DNA of 64,000 nt, taken from the NCBI GenBank assembly GCA_036365455.1, contig JAWQUS010000027.1:10868001-10932000 (forward strand), written 5' to 3'. The stretch is from Macrosoma leucophasiata. Its lineage: Eukaryota > Arthropoda > Insecta > Lepidoptera > Hedylidae. The notes under the pieces were generated by a model, which had not been told where the DNA came from, searched no databases, and was given only the letters and a program-made list of their open reading frames with translations. This document shows, one piece after another, positions 10,467-21,599 of the stretch. A program made the position numbers and the translations under genes. Numbering within the stretch: the stretch's first letter is position 1; each line of letters opens with the position of its first letter.

Positions 10467-10739
10467 AAAATGTAACATTACGCCTTTATTTTATCGTAGG
10501 GGTAGGTAAAAGTGTATCTAAATGAATTGATGCATGCATGCACCCACGACCCCCACGTTGTTCCTTTTTTTTGTAGGCTATTCATGTCATATGACTCATA
10601 TGGCTACAGCAAACTCCGCCATAGGGAGTTTTCACCACTGAATGAGCAAAACTCAGTTTTATACTAAAAACTATGCATACACTTTCTACTAGAATTGTGG
10701 CGCAGTCGAGTCGCGGCAACCTCGCACCGGATTCGCTAC

Positions 10740-10805
10740 GAACTCGCTGCGCACTCGCAGTGAACTCGCTGCGCACTCGCAATGAACTCAGTGCGCACTC
10801 GCCTC
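10740..10805. repeat. 22-bp tandem repeat, 3 units
   Basis: Units GAACTCGCTGCGCACTCGCA + two bases at 10740, 10762 and 10784. The first two differ by one base; the third is more diverged. The surrounding CGAGTCGCGG and CACTCGCCTCG are of similar composition. Confidence 0.85.
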
Positions 10806-11115
10806 GCTTTGGACGCCCTTCCGCGTGTAATAAGGTTATTTAGACTATAACGTTGATTTTTACAGAGCTTTACTTAGCAGCGTGTATCTATATCCATTTA
10901 AAACATTATAATCCATGGACGTAATGCTTTTCGTGTGTTATGAAGTAAGTGAGGCTTTAGATATTAATCGAAAAGATATTCATTCCTCCATACTCCAAAT
11001 ATGTTTCTAAAATAAAGATAAAATAATCTTGTCAATTGAAGATATTCAAAACTTTTTCTCTATCCTAAGAATCAAATCAGAGACCTCAGAGAGACCTCAG
11101 AGAGACCTCAAATTT
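10806..11115. other. Unassigned stretch
   Basis: AT rich. A short direct repetition of CAGAGAGACCT lies near 11086-11108. No gene seen. Confidence 0.45.
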
Positions 11116-11335
11116 TAACAAATAATAAATAAATAAAATACGCTTACACTCACAGCTCCACAGTAGGTATAAATCTGTGTCGTGGGTGTCGTTGTACACA
11201 TACAACACATACACAAACAGCCAGACCAGAAACAAATATCTGTAGGCCATACAAATATTTCACCCGGTGCGGGGATCGAACCCGCGACCCTTCGAATCAA
11301 TCGGTCATCTTACACCGCTGGACTAACCGGGTCGT
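11116..11335 (-). repeat. SINE family C, full length, reverse
   Basis: The minus strand reads CGACCCGGTTAGTCCAGCGG, then box B GGTTCGATCCC, then the family body and a TTATTTATTTATT tail. It is one of the better preserved copies. Confidence 0.88.
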
Positions 11336-12182
11336 CCAGTTACCTACGTCACTAAACCACCGGTACTCAAATATTTTTTTTAAATCATAAATAGAATCGG
11401 TTCAATAATTTCTTAAAATTAATTCGCTAAACCCTCGTAGATTTACTCAAACTACACGAATCGACTGCACAATAACTTTGTATTTGCCGTTATTAATTGG
11501 CGATATTAATACCTGTAATTCGGATTCAATGGCCTCACGTAATTAGGTGCGTAGTAACCTGGAGTGAGGTAATCCGCAAACAATATTAGGAGAATCTGCA
11601 TCAATCCGCCATACCATAGATTATTAGCGTATGTACGCTACGTATTGATCGCATGCCAATGAGCATATATCGTTAATGGAAATAATGGCACTTAACCTAA
11701 CCTATGTACTGCGTATATTGCGTATTGTGCTGGCCACGCGATTCACTTTGTAAGAATTAAGTATGCTGCTTTGGAAAACATTTCTGAGTAAATGTATTTA
11801 TACTCGTTTATTTATTTATTTATTTAAACTTTATTACGACAGTATAATACATGATGACAAATGGCGAACTTAACGCTAAAAGCGCTCTTTTCCAGTTAAC
11901 CGTCGGGAGTCTAGAGAGCTATCTGAGCGGCACAACAGTTATGGGAGAAAATTTAAAAACAAAAGTATTATATACTCGTTGACTGTAGTAAGTGATTATT
12001 AAAGTGCATAGCACAGTTTTTATGCCATAAACATTTAAAACAAGCTTCTTCAAAAATAATAATGAACAATGAATTAAGAAATCCTCTGAAATTCAATGTC
12101 AATCAGAAATGCAGGACCCGCACCTTCAAAAAATTCACAGCTTTTAAAGATATTGCGTTTCTTTACAATTACAATCATAGCA
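11336..12182. other. Unassigned stretch
   Basis: Contains a TTTATTTATTTATTTA run near 11808-11825, possibly the tail of a lost repeat. No gene seen. Confidence 0.45.
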
Positions 12183-12420
12183 TGCCCTTATTATAGAAGT
12201 AACACTGCCTCTCCATTGATGCCTCAAGCTTATTTTTTTGTATCGTGAATTGGCGAACAAACATTAATTTATATTCATGGTTAGTCATCACTACAGTCGA
12301 ATGACGCCCACAGCTGGACAAAGCCTTCTCATTCCCAAAGATGCCCACAACAGTGTCATGGGTCATTAGGGGAGAATATGCCATAATCGCCACCCTTGTC
12401 AAGCGGATTGGCGATTGAAA
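12183..12420 (-). repeat. RTE-like non-LTR 3' end, fragment (reverse)
   Basis: The minus strand shares ATGGCATATTCTCCCCTAATG, ACACTGTTGTGGGC and GACGTC-TTCG-CTG-like blocks with 19200-19419 and 54530-54755. It looks like a short 3' terminal piece of one LINE family. The clade is inferred only from the TGATGA-type tail seen in the 19.2-kb copy. Confidence 0.5.
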
Positions 12421-12589
12421 TGACGGTAGTTAAATCACGGGACGCTTTTACCCATCCCGCGTTGTTATATGTATTTACTACCGTCCTATTGGAATGGATT
12501 GCCCGCCATTGATCGGTTGACTGACATGCATTCATGGTTAGTAATACTGTAATATTTAAACATCTACATAAAAACCCGAGAATGTATTT

Positions 12590-12722
12590 GTTGCCTCTTC
12601 TAAGGCCTAAACTGTTATACCTCTGTGCTGGAAATTACAAGGCCGTACATTACCATCTGGCCGGAGCATGATAGCGCCGAATACTTCCTACCATTTATTC
12701 GCGGTATCTACGCCCTGGACCT
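12590..12722 (-). repeat. Repeat family A fragment, reverse
   Basis: Shows the family order on the reverse strand: TTGCCTCTTCTAAGGCCTAA, CCTCTGTGCTGGAAATTACA, GGCCGTACATTACCATCTGG and a diverged TACCATTTA block. Confidence 0.75.
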
Positions 12723-12792
12723 CTGTGATTAGACCACTATCAGTAATTAACACGTTTAGGACGTATAAATAACTCAATGCCAAATAATAAAG

Positions 12793-13075
12793 TCCCTTAA
12801 TAATTGTTTTTATATTATTTCGCATTAACACATGCTTGTGAAATATATTTTATTTTAAAGAAAAATGGAAAGAAAAATTTGACTTCAGGCGAGACTCGAA
12901 CTCGCGGCCTACTGGGAATCTAGTCCAGCCGCTCTTCCAATTGAGCTACTGAAGTCCTGCCCGATTTGTCAAATCTTTCCTTCACATTTATTGCCTTGCT
13001 TTATGGTAGCAGTAGCGCCATCTATTGCCAACCATGCTAGTTAGGCAACCGATATAATAGACCGATATAATAGTT
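12793..13075 (-). repeat. tRNA-like repeat T, copy 1
   Basis: Shares its whole length with parts of 25691-26111: the TATTATTTCGCATTAACACATG arm, the tRNA-like core, and GCGCCATCTATTGCCAAC...CCGATATAATAG. The last 26 bp are ACCGATATAATAG twice in tandem. The repeated flanks show this is a dispersed element, not just a tRNA locus. Confidence 0.75.
12881..12956 (-). tRNA. tRNA-like Pol III unit inside repeat T
   Basis: The minus strand gives an acceptor stem pairing ACTTCAG with CTGAAGT, T8-A9, a D arm GCTC/GAGC, and a T arm GCGAG/CTCGC with TTCGAGT. Box A TAGCTCAATTGG is an exact match to the consensus; box B GTTCGAGTC is close. A TTTTT Pol III stop follows within a few bases. The anticodon arm (GCTGG...CCAGT) has a 9-base loop, so the anticodon is ambiguous. 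It may be transcribed but is probably not a normal tRNA. Confidence 0.5.
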
Positions 13076-14458
13076 TTCGCTCATAAATAGTATTCAAATA
13101 TGAGTGGATTAAAAATCATCAATATAATAAACGCTATATTAAAGGTAATATAGTATTGTAAGCGTACATATTATGTCCCACTACACCGTGTTGCTATATT
13201 GATTGGCCTGATTAAATGTATCGGACCTCCATTCCATGTACTCATAAAACTGAAGGGCCCGTAGAACTAAACTAACAAACGATATCATCGATTAGTGTTT
13301 CATTTTCATACTTTATCAGAATACCGCCCATATTCAATATATGGATAGATACGTTTTAATTTATTAACGTTGTTTCTAATCTGAACGAGATATGCAATTA
13401 TACAAAGTCATAAGGAATCTAGAAGGAGCAGTTTCAATAATATACTGCATTGCTTCCATTATAGACTGAGAGATACTGAACCCTCCGAGCACCGTTGGCC
13501 CTGTAAGGCTACAAATTTTTGTAGGGATAAATCATAACATGCTAAGTATAAAAACCATCGCCTGGCAAGGATCAGCCAGTCACGTCACCAACCCCACATT
13601 TTTTGCAAATGTAAAAATAAAATAAAAAATAATCTTGTCGATGTCAGCTTGAAATTTTTATATGATTTAGTTTATATATAGAGAAGTTAAAAAAAAAATT
13701 GATAGGTAATTTCGATGAGTACAAGTGCCTGCCAGGCGAACCGAAAGGTGTGCTATATATATGAATTAAAATAATCTTTCTACTGTAAAATTGAAATATA
13801 AATATGTGTTTGTCTAAGATATTTGAAGTAGAAGGAACAAGCGGTTCTGGATAGCATAAAAAATCGGCTAAGCGCGAGTCGGACTCGCACACAAAGTGTT
13901 CCGTGTACAAAAAAATTGCTTAAGTTACGTTTATTGTACGGGATTATATTGTATATTATTTAGGTATTTATTATAAAAGGTAATATACAAATTAATATTC
14001 TGTGAAAATTTTAAGCGTCTACCTGCTACTGTTATTAATACTGAGCAAAAATAGGAAAATATTTAGACAATATTGTATCATGTCATTGCCACATCTAGAT
14101 AATCGACTCCAATGTATTATCTGATTCGCCGACAGACGGGGGCCAATCGAATTACGTTCCCATTATTATTTGGGAAAGTAACAGGGGTGACTTTTCGTTA
14201 AATCTGTGAACAGTTTTCAAATCAATTAACAGCAAAATTAACCACCGTGCACTTTTTATGGATTCACCAAAACGGTATCGATTCGAGATGAGATTGGCTT
14301 GGGGCCAGATCCATTTGCAAATCATAAACCGAAGTTCCAAAATCAGTTGGGTATTTGTGAAAACTCACTATTTTATTGAATATTTTTATAAAGCACTTGA
14401 TTTGATGCTTAAATGATCCTAAGGAATGTCAATAGGCTTGTCGCTTATAACATCGGAA
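13076..14458. other. Unassigned stretch
   Basis: An 88-codon frame on the minus strand (13644-13910) has no recognisable feature. The rest is AT rich with no shared repeat. Confidence 0.45.
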
Positions 14459-14704
14459 TTAAGGTGGCAAACAAGAATGCACTTCATGAGGGTGGGGCCA
14501 CTACCGCAGCCAGTGCAGCCTAGAGACATTTACACAAAAACCAGAGGCAAAAATGCATGTGCGTTTTCACTCTGCGTCAAAAATTACACGTGACCATACA
14601 TCCACCAACCATCTAACTGGAATACAAGAATTTGATGGCAGACATTAACTGAAGCGATGGTGCCTACGCCCTCAAGCTCTGGCATTGGAACTCTACCACC
14701 ACTA
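14459..14704 (-). repeat. Repeat family A, internally deleted, reverse
   Basis: Has the family 3' end (GTGGCAAACAAGAATGCAC...CAGAGGCAAAAATGCATG) and 5' end (GCGATGGTGCCTACGCCCTC...CTCTACCACC) in reverse orientation, but the middle is replaced or lost. It lies head to head with the next copy. Confidence 0.75.
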
Positions 14705-14739
14705 GAAACGTGAAATTTCAATTTAATTTTATGACGTTT

Positions 14740-15027
14740 TTTTACTGGTGGTAGAGCTCCAGAGACGGAGCTCGCGGGCGTAGGCACCACCGCATTACCT
14801 TATATACTTGCCGCTAAATGGTAGTGTTCAGCACTATCATGTTCCGGTCAGGTGGTAATGTACGGCCCTGTAATTTCCGTCACATAGGCATAACATCTTA
14901 GGCCTCAGGAGTGGTAACGCATCTGTATTTTGACCTTGGTCTTTGTGTGCATGTCTATAAGCTGCAGTCATCACAACATCAATGTGAACTGCATGCTTGC
15001 TTGCCACTTCCATTACATAAAAAAATG
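14740..15027 (+). repeat. Repeat family A, full length
   Basis: An almost perfect family member from TTACTGGTGGTAGAGCTCC to CCATTACATAAAAAAA. It starts about 35 bp after the end of an inverted copy, so the pair could form a cruciform or hairpin. Confidence 0.9.
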
Positions 15028-15126
15028 ACAACTACAAAAAAAAACTAAAAAAACTTACAAAACTTTTAAAAGCTATGTTCAAAAAAGCTGCAAAACTTAC
15101 ACTTATTATATTTTTGTAAGCATTCC

Positions 15127-15480
15127 ATTTAGTCCAGCGATGTGTGGCGACCGTTTTAACCAAGGCTCGTGGATTCGACCCCTGTACTGATACAAATATT
15201 TGTATGACCTACAGATGTTTGTATCGGGTCTGGGTGTCTGTGTAAACAACGGCACCCACAAGCCCGCGACACAGGTTTATATAGGTACTTACCCCCTTAT
15301 TCATAAACGTATTTTAGCTAAAGTGTTGCTAATCTCTCCTTTGTCTTTTTCCATCCTGCACATTTGACAATGCAACTGACAAAGACAAAGCATTCTATAG
15401 CTAAAACGTATCTAATGTACGTTTATGAATAAGGGGGTTAGTGTGGGGCTGTAAGTAGGTATAAGCGTATTTTATTTATT
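15127..15480 (+). repeat. SINE family C, split by a MITE
   Basis: A diverged head (TTAGTCCAGCGATG; box B region GGATTCGACCCC) and body run to 15291. The body resumes at 15438 with GTGTGGGGCTGTAAG and ends in a TTTTATTTATTTATC tail. The 146-bp interruption is a separate MITE. Confidence 0.85.
15292..15437. mobile_element. 146-bp MITE, TTA target duplication
   Basis: The termini CCCCCTTATTCATAAACGT and ACGTTTATGAATAAGGGGG are exact inverted repeats (19 bp). The direct repeat TTA flanks it at 15289-15291 and 15438-15440. A TTA/TAA target fits the PIF/Harbinger superfamily. The interior is non-coding. A terminal fragment of the same family (TTTATGAATAAGAGGA) lies near 58500. Confidence 0.88.
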
Positions 15481-15949
15481 TATCTTTTATTTATTTCTAA
15501 ACCATATTTTAATGTTCTAATAACTAAAAGATACTTATGTCTATTTCGGAAGCTTGCGTGGTAGGGTTCACTCATCTAGGGATAAGGTCGCCTTTTTTAA
15601 CTCTTTAATAGATGGGTAGGTACCTACCTATATCTTTTGTAGTTTTATCTGTACTACAACATACTTATAGACATACGCATACTTAACGATATACGTTTTT
15701 GACTCTGTAATTGTACAACTCAATTGTAAAAATATACCTAAGAGATATTTTTAAAAGAGCCGACTGAGTTTTTTCCGGCAAGTTTTTCTCAGATCATATT
15801 GGCCTTTGGAACTTTGCCGGTGAATGACAAAGAATGACTCTTTTTCTTTTCTTTTTACTCTTTGTTATCAGTTTGTAAAGGGGAAAAGAGACATTTTACT
15901 GATATACTTTTTACATTAGTTTATGACATTTAGTTTTATCTTAGTGATA

Positions 15950-16096
15950 TTCTTGACTTTACATATATTTTTTATCTTGTTTGACATGTATATCAATTGT
16001 TATTCGCTTTAATTTATTTTGTTTGTTTTTGACGTGTCATAAGAGGTGCCTGTCACCCTAAATGAATAAATGAGTTTCTGATTCTGATTCTGATTC
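15950..16096 (+). repeat. Probable LINE 3' tail with TGATTC repeats
   Basis: Contains GAATAAATGAGTTTC followed by three TGATTC units (16078-16096). A polyadenylation-like AATAAA plus a short tandem tail is typical of some insect non-LTR 3' ends. No coding part remains, so this is tentative. Confidence 0.4.
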
Positions 16097-18955
16097 AACT
16101 TAGATCGTACCACTTCATTAATTAGTTTACCATTCTTATTTAAATTAAATTAGTAAAGTAATATAAGTAGTTCATATAAATATTGCAGTGGCAGGCGCTT
16201 CAGTAATAAAGAACACGCGCTCCAACAACTTATCCCTAGTAGGTGTAATCCCACAATCATTGTTAAAGGTGTACAAGAAAATTCCATATGCGTGATATCT
16301 CCATTGAAACCCTCAACTTTCTAGGAAACCATCTTTTCAATACTACAATCATAAAATGTCGTCAAGCAATCCATATTATATTTCAATCACATCGATACGC
16401 ATAAAAAAGACAAAATAGTTAAAGATATAGGTACCTAGGCAAAAGAAACAAGAGAGTTAACGTGAGCAATATGGCTGTTGACCCTTTAATCGTACAACGG
16501 TGACCATTCCGACCGGTAAAAGTGTAGATACGGCGGCCTCAATTAGATTAAGTCAATTAAGTGGCGCATAGCGTAGTACTCGCCAGTAATGAAGAACTAG
16601 CCCGCATCGCGTGCGCTCCTACTCAAACCTCGAGGCCATCATCAATAAAAATAAATATATCACTACCCGCCAGTACCCGCCACCAACATCACCCTTCGCG
16701 AACCGCGCTCTCACCGCTCAAACCTAAATAAGGTTATATAATTACATATCACACTTCATTGTCGTGATAAATACTTTCTCACACTTATCATTTACCAAAT
16801 CTACGCCACTGTCCATTTTAGATAACGGTGCGAACGGGACGCAACATACGACGAGACGACAGGCGAGAACGACGCAGCTATAAAATAACGTATATTATTA
16901 TAGTGTCCACAAGCCAAGCGGATATTGATTATCTGCCACAGTTGAGAGCCACCGAGTCCCCCGCCCGCCGCACCTTACACCCCAGAGTGTAAACGACCCA
17001 TAACACGCAACAATCCTCACAAAATTTCCACCCTAAGCCGTCGGAAAACGGCTCAGTTTTCCGCTAAACAACTACAAACGTACAGCTTTTTCGCAAGCTT
17101 TACAATATTCAATATTTGATCTCTGTCTAACAGACGGAGCGGTATGTGACTGCAATATCCCCGTCTCCTTCGAGCACATTCCGTAATCATTTTCGATGCA
17201 TTCCCTTGCCATGATTTTCCCGCGGCACTTGCGAACACAAGTATTCTACCACTTTGCGCTTATAGAACTACGGTACAAAGAAGGCGAATTTGCGATTCAA
17301 GTCATTTCCCGTACTTCCAATAAGAATTCTATTTGCTTCTACATGTAGTTTAAACCTATAATATCCTGTTAGGAAATAATTACACGCGTTTTATTGTTTA
17401 TTGATTTAACCAATTTCTTTAATATCAAAATGTATTTATTTAACACTTAAAAAATATTTTTATGCATTATAAGGTATTCTCATCAACCACTTCGTACAAT
17501 GAAAATCAACAACACAAAGTGTTCAAGATACCTTCAAAATATATTTTTAACTTACTAGGTATGTATACAACACAACTTATAATATGTATGTATACAAAAC
17601 TCTATGAAAGACTAGATCAGCAATGAACGAACGATTTCGATGTGTCATGTTTTAATAAAGCTGTTAATTATTCGTATCAAGTTCATGAAACCATTCTCAA
17701 AGGATTCACCTCTTACTTAAAAGCGTGGCATGTCTAGACACAACTAGTGAACAAATTTTGTACTACAAAACTTTTCGTGGGGCAAGGCACTCACTACAGC
17801 GATCTTTGTTGGTGTGAGTGTATACATGTAACCTGTGAAAAATTACTTTTCTCTCTGTGTAAGTGGCACACAGAGATACAGACGCGTGTGGGTGGGATCG
17901 AGCAGTTGTGTGCGTGGGGAGATGGGGCGGTAAAGGGGTCCGGAGTCGTGAACTAAATAGCTTAGTGTTAACACATATTGACATCAAATTCACCGCGATG
18001 TTATCATTTATTCAGGTGCCTGTAAATTCATTGTACTTTTCGTTAAGGTTTATGTTTAAATAATTTTGCGTGCCGCCTAATTCTCGTGCGGGCGCTACAT
18101 TTTTACAACGCAAGCGTGTCAGCGATTAATTATTTTTGTCGCTTTGTTTAACTTACGTTGACTTGGCTTCGGAGTTATTACGATTTTTAATTGCCTGGTG
18201 GGCGCTTTCCACGCTTTACGCCATGATTCTATTTTATGTTCCAAGAAATATAATGACAGATAAAAAACGCGTTCAACTCTTTAACACAGACAAGGATATG
18301 GCACATGATAAAAAAGCCTTACTAACATTTTATTTAAACTTAAATATTAAAACCTTCAAAACAATATTTACACTTAATTTCGTATTCATAATTAACTTGG
18401 TGAGCCCAGAAAATTCCGTACCGCCTTAGAATTAAATAGGTTATGTGTCAAAATGTTGACCGGTACTAACTTTTTGTATGCGAAAATGAATCCTTACGAT
18501 ATTTTCATATTTACTCACTTTAACTGTTTGTAAACTAAAATCAACCAAATCGGTTCGACGGTTCTGGAGTTTTAGTGTTTAGTGAGACTAACAAACGTCA
18601 AATCATTTTTTTAAATGTACTTATAGAGCAGTCTATATACAAATCTAGAGTAAACTCTACAAACATGTATAAACAATAATTAAATTCTGAATTCAAGTTG
18701 CAGTTATCACATCCACTACGTTAGTACATCCACTACAATCAAAGTGCAAGTGTGTACTCAAGTGTCACTATCACCTTCAATAGAGTTCCGATATCTACGC
18801 TTTGCAGATATTGAATTATTGGACTTCCAATCTTGTTGGCTTTGCTTCCTAAAGTGAAAATCGCATTGTAATTAATCAGCTAATCTGAATAATTTATGTA
18901 GCCTTGAAATAAAAGTAACGGCTTGGGGAAGTGGGTGACCTAATTACTGTTTTGG
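16097..18955. other. Largely single-copy stretch, no supported gene
   Basis: About 2.9 kb without repeats shared in this window. 16620-17050 is relatively GC rich and includes CTATAAAATAAC (TATA-like, near 16878). Short frames at 17053-17238 (minus), 17747-17956, 17863-18063 and 18136-18429 lack any recognisable domain, and the last lacks an ATG. It may be intron or regulatory DNA. Confidence 0.4.
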
Positions 18956-19078
18956 TATAAAAGACATGAAAATGGACGAAAGAGACAGACAATTTGGTCA
19001 GAGATTGGCTGAAATTCTACTTCTCAACTACATTTTAATACTTTGTAACGATATTCTGATAACGCTGTTTTTTATATG
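18956..19078 (+). other. TATA-like site with a 37-codon frame (tentative)
   Basis: TATAAAA at 18956-18962 is followed at 18966 by an ATG frame beginning MKMDERDRQFGQRLAEILLL and ending in a hydrophobic stretch before TGA. The start codon is too near the TATA motif for an ordinary promoter, so this may be chance. Confidence 0.15.
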
Positions 19079-19199
19079 AAATTGAAGGCAAAGCTAATTA
19101 CTGTTGATCGCAGCTCTTGATATATAGCTATAGTCATAAAAGACTACTTCTTTTGCTTGGTTAAAGATAATATTGTTGAGCGCATGACTTGATATATTT

Positions 19200-19419
19200 C
19201 AACAATGGCGTTCAAACTATTCCAATAGAGCTGTAGTAAATATAATAACGTGGGAAGGGCAGCAGCGTCCCCTGATAAACTGCTGCCACTACGATCACTC
19301 ATCCGCCTACAAGGCGTGTCGATTATGGCATATTCTCCCCTAATGAAGCACAACACTGTTTTCTTGGGGGAAGGCTTTACCTGCTATGGACGTCTATCGG
19401 CTGGAGTGATGATGATTGC
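19200..19419 (+). repeat. RTE-like non-LTR 3' end
   Basis: ATGGCGTTCAAACTATTCCA starts a block shared with 54536. It continues through ACTGCTGCCACTACGATC, ATTCTCCCCTAATGA and GGACGTCTATCGGCTG to a GATGATGAT tail. The short-unit tail fits RTE-type LINEs. Only the terminal ~220 bp is present. Confidence 0.55.
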
Positions 19420-19496
19420 TATATTTCAATACTACCGTATGTACAGGTTTAAATGTGAATTAAAACCTAATTGTTGATTACCGGAAAAGTGTCATT

Positions 19497-19815
19497 TTAA
19501 CAGTGCCATTCTCGGAGTTTTGTAATAAGTCCGCAGATGTCAATAGGTTTGCTACATTTCATATAGTTTAAAATGTAACTGACGAATATTGAGTATTTTC
19601 TTGAATGTTTGAACGCATGCGTTTATCTCTAATGGTGAGATTCACAGACCGCACTACGACTTTACTTTCGAGCAAAGTACCCTTCGAACTGTCAAAACCC
19701 ATACATTTCTGACAGTTCTAAGCATACTTTGCTCAAAATAAAGTCGTAGTGCGGTCTGTGAATCTCACCATAAGTATCCCTTTGGGGAATACAAGCTTGG
19801 AGTTACGTTACGGTA
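19497..19815 (+). repeat. SINE-like family E, split by a MITE
   Basis: The left part (CGGAGTTTTGTAATAAGTCC, GATGTCAATAGGTTTGC, TGCGTTTATCTCTAA) and right part (TAAGTATCCCTTTGGGGAAT, ACAAGCTTGGAGTTACGTTA) together match family E at 51325. The 138-bp MITE sits between them in the CTCTGCCTACC segment. Confidence 0.75.
19633..19770. mobile_element. 138-bp palindromic MITE, TAA duplication, copy 1
   Basis: Long terminal inverted repeats starting TGGTGAGATTCACAGACCGC and pairing with the other end over more than 30 bp. TAA flanks it at 19630-19632 and 19771-19773. It is nearly identical to, and the same length as, 31757-31894. The TAA target suggests PIF/Harbinger mobilisation. No coding sequence. 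Confidence 0.92.
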
Positions 19816-20306
19816 TCATTATCTATTACAACCTATAATCAATCAGTTGATTAATCTACCCCAATATGTTGGAATCTGTAGTTGATAAAAAAATATATAT
19901 GAGTAGGTTCATGATATTGCCAATAGATGTCGCTCCTAAACTTTCGTATTTTTTACGATTTATTTATTTGTCTCGATGACTGAAGTTTTCCAGGTTGGTT
20001 TTTCGAATTGTGTAGATTCTCGATTAGACAACCCTTGAGCTTGTAAATGTGCCCACGACTCACCCTTTCCCTTCACATCGCCCCATCTTTAAACAGGATT
20101 TCAAAAACAACCGGATAAAAAAGTATAAAGTACATATGTTATATACACTTCTACAATTTTGACACTACAAAGTGATGGAAACATAATTAATTTTTATTAG
20201 CTTCTCCAGCTACTCATAAAAAACAAAGCTATTGCGTATAAGAATATATACAAAAATAGATACGAAGAGTTGACGTGAGCAACGGGCGTCTTAATGAAGT
20301 TGTAAT
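19816..20306. other. Unassigned stretch
   Basis: AT rich; CCAATAGATGTCGCTCC near 19919. No gene seen. Confidence 0.4.
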
Positions 20307-20840
20307 AAAATTATTGGCCACACACAGGGCAGTTGAGGCAACGCCCCAGCGACGACGAGTTAACCTGCGTGGTGATGCCACAGGGTGACATTCATTTATC
20401 GATATCGATATCTATTTTTTTTTATGATTGATATTTTTATACGTGATAACCCCATACATAATAACGGTTATAAGCTTTAGTATCACACTAAAATCACTAG
20501 GAGCAGAATACGAATCGGAATGAAGTGAAGATAAAATTGTTGGCCCACACACGGCTGTTGATGCAACGCCCCAGTGACGTCGAGTTAACCTGCGTGGTGA
20601 TGTGACAGGGTGACATCCATTTATCGATATCGATATATCTAAATATTGATTGATATTTTTGTATGTATTAGTCACTTACACGATGAAGGTTATAAGCTTT
20701 AATATCACACTAAAATCACTAGAAGCAGAGCGTGAATCAGAACATTTTTATTGCCACTACAGGAGAGTTGAGACAACGCCCCAACGACGACGAGGTAATA
20801 TTCATGAGGTTGCGCGAGGGATATCAATTTATGAATATTG
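20307..20840 (+). repeat. Family G tandem units (~220 bp, 2.5 copies)
   Basis: Units start at about 20307, 20532 and 20746. Each carries a TTGGCC-ACACAC/GCCACTACAGG to CAACGCCCCAGCGACGACGAG block. The first two then have GGTGACAT-CATTTATCGATATCGATAT and the spacer GGTTATAAGCTTTAGTATCACACTAAAATCACTAG, which also leads into unit 3. The 20650-20841 frame is one unit read through (ETTPQRRRGNIHEV). Related pieces lie at 21457 and 21640. Confidence 0.8.
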
Positions 20841-21456
20841 ATACTTACCTAAATATATTTTATTTGAGCTGACCGGGGCCGCGACCTCCTATCGAAATTG
20901 TTGTCGATATTGTTGTTGCTGTCAATAATCTAAGACGTAAATTTGAATTAGACTTTAATTAGATTAGATATTACGTATTAGCAGTAGTAATGTAAAGGTA
21001 TTGCAGCTATGCGTGGCCGAGGCGGGATGCTTGTATACGAGTAAATATACGTATATACAAGTAGATAAACAAAGGAAAATAATACCAGGCAAAACTAGAA
21101 AAGACTAGTACCTACAATCATCACCCTTCCACGTGTGTAACGTATGTGGCAACCATTGCCTTTATCGACTATTTTAGAGGAAACTTCCATTTATCGATAT
21201 CGACACTTGAATAATTTTTACACTGCGGTATTTTCTATATATAGATAGCCGTATTAATGAGGACAGCTCTAAGCTATACCTACTATCCCGCTACGATCAT
21301 GAGGACCAGAGTAGTGGCCATGAATTAAGTGATCTGGCGACCTTATGGCTAATGATTTCAAAATGCAAGTGAAACTACGGTGTGTCTCTCAGTTTCACTT
21401 ACATTTTAAAAAAATGCAAGTTGATGTCTAAAGACCTGACATGTGTTAGTTAAAAA
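20841..21456. other. Spacer within the family G region
   Basis: Includes a further CCATTTATCGATATCGAC block at about 21189 and GTGAAACTACGG / TCAGTTTCACTTACATTTTAAA segments. No gene seen. Confidence 0.45.
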
Positions 21457-21568
21457 TTATTGGCCACACACAAGGCAGTTGAGGTAACGACCCAGCGACG
21501 ACCTGCATGGTGCTGCGTTAGAGTGACATCCATTTATCGATAGCGATATATCGATAAATGGATGTCAA
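21457..21568 (+). repeat. Family G unit ending in an 18-bp hairpin
   Basis: Carries GGCCACACACAAGGCAGTTGA and CGACCCAGCGACGAC. At 21525-21542 GACATCCATTTATCGATA is exactly inverted at 21549-21566 around GCGATA, so the usual tail is mirrored back on itself. Confidence 0.8.
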
Positions 21569-21599
21569 TATAATTATATTTTTTTAAATACGAATATTT

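Noticed and set aside
10740..10805. Possible CRISPR-like array
   Set aside because: Units are contiguous with no spacers, and the genome is clearly eukaryotic.
16620..17050. TATA box (CTATAAAATAAC) promoter in the GC-richer patch
   Set aside because: No initiator at the right distance and no downstream exon or coding frame. Noted only within the stretch description.
18136..18429. 97-codon plus-strand frame
   Set aside because: Begins at TTG without an ATG. The residues (Leu, Phe, Ile, Asn, Lys) are those of AT-rich noise and no family is seen.
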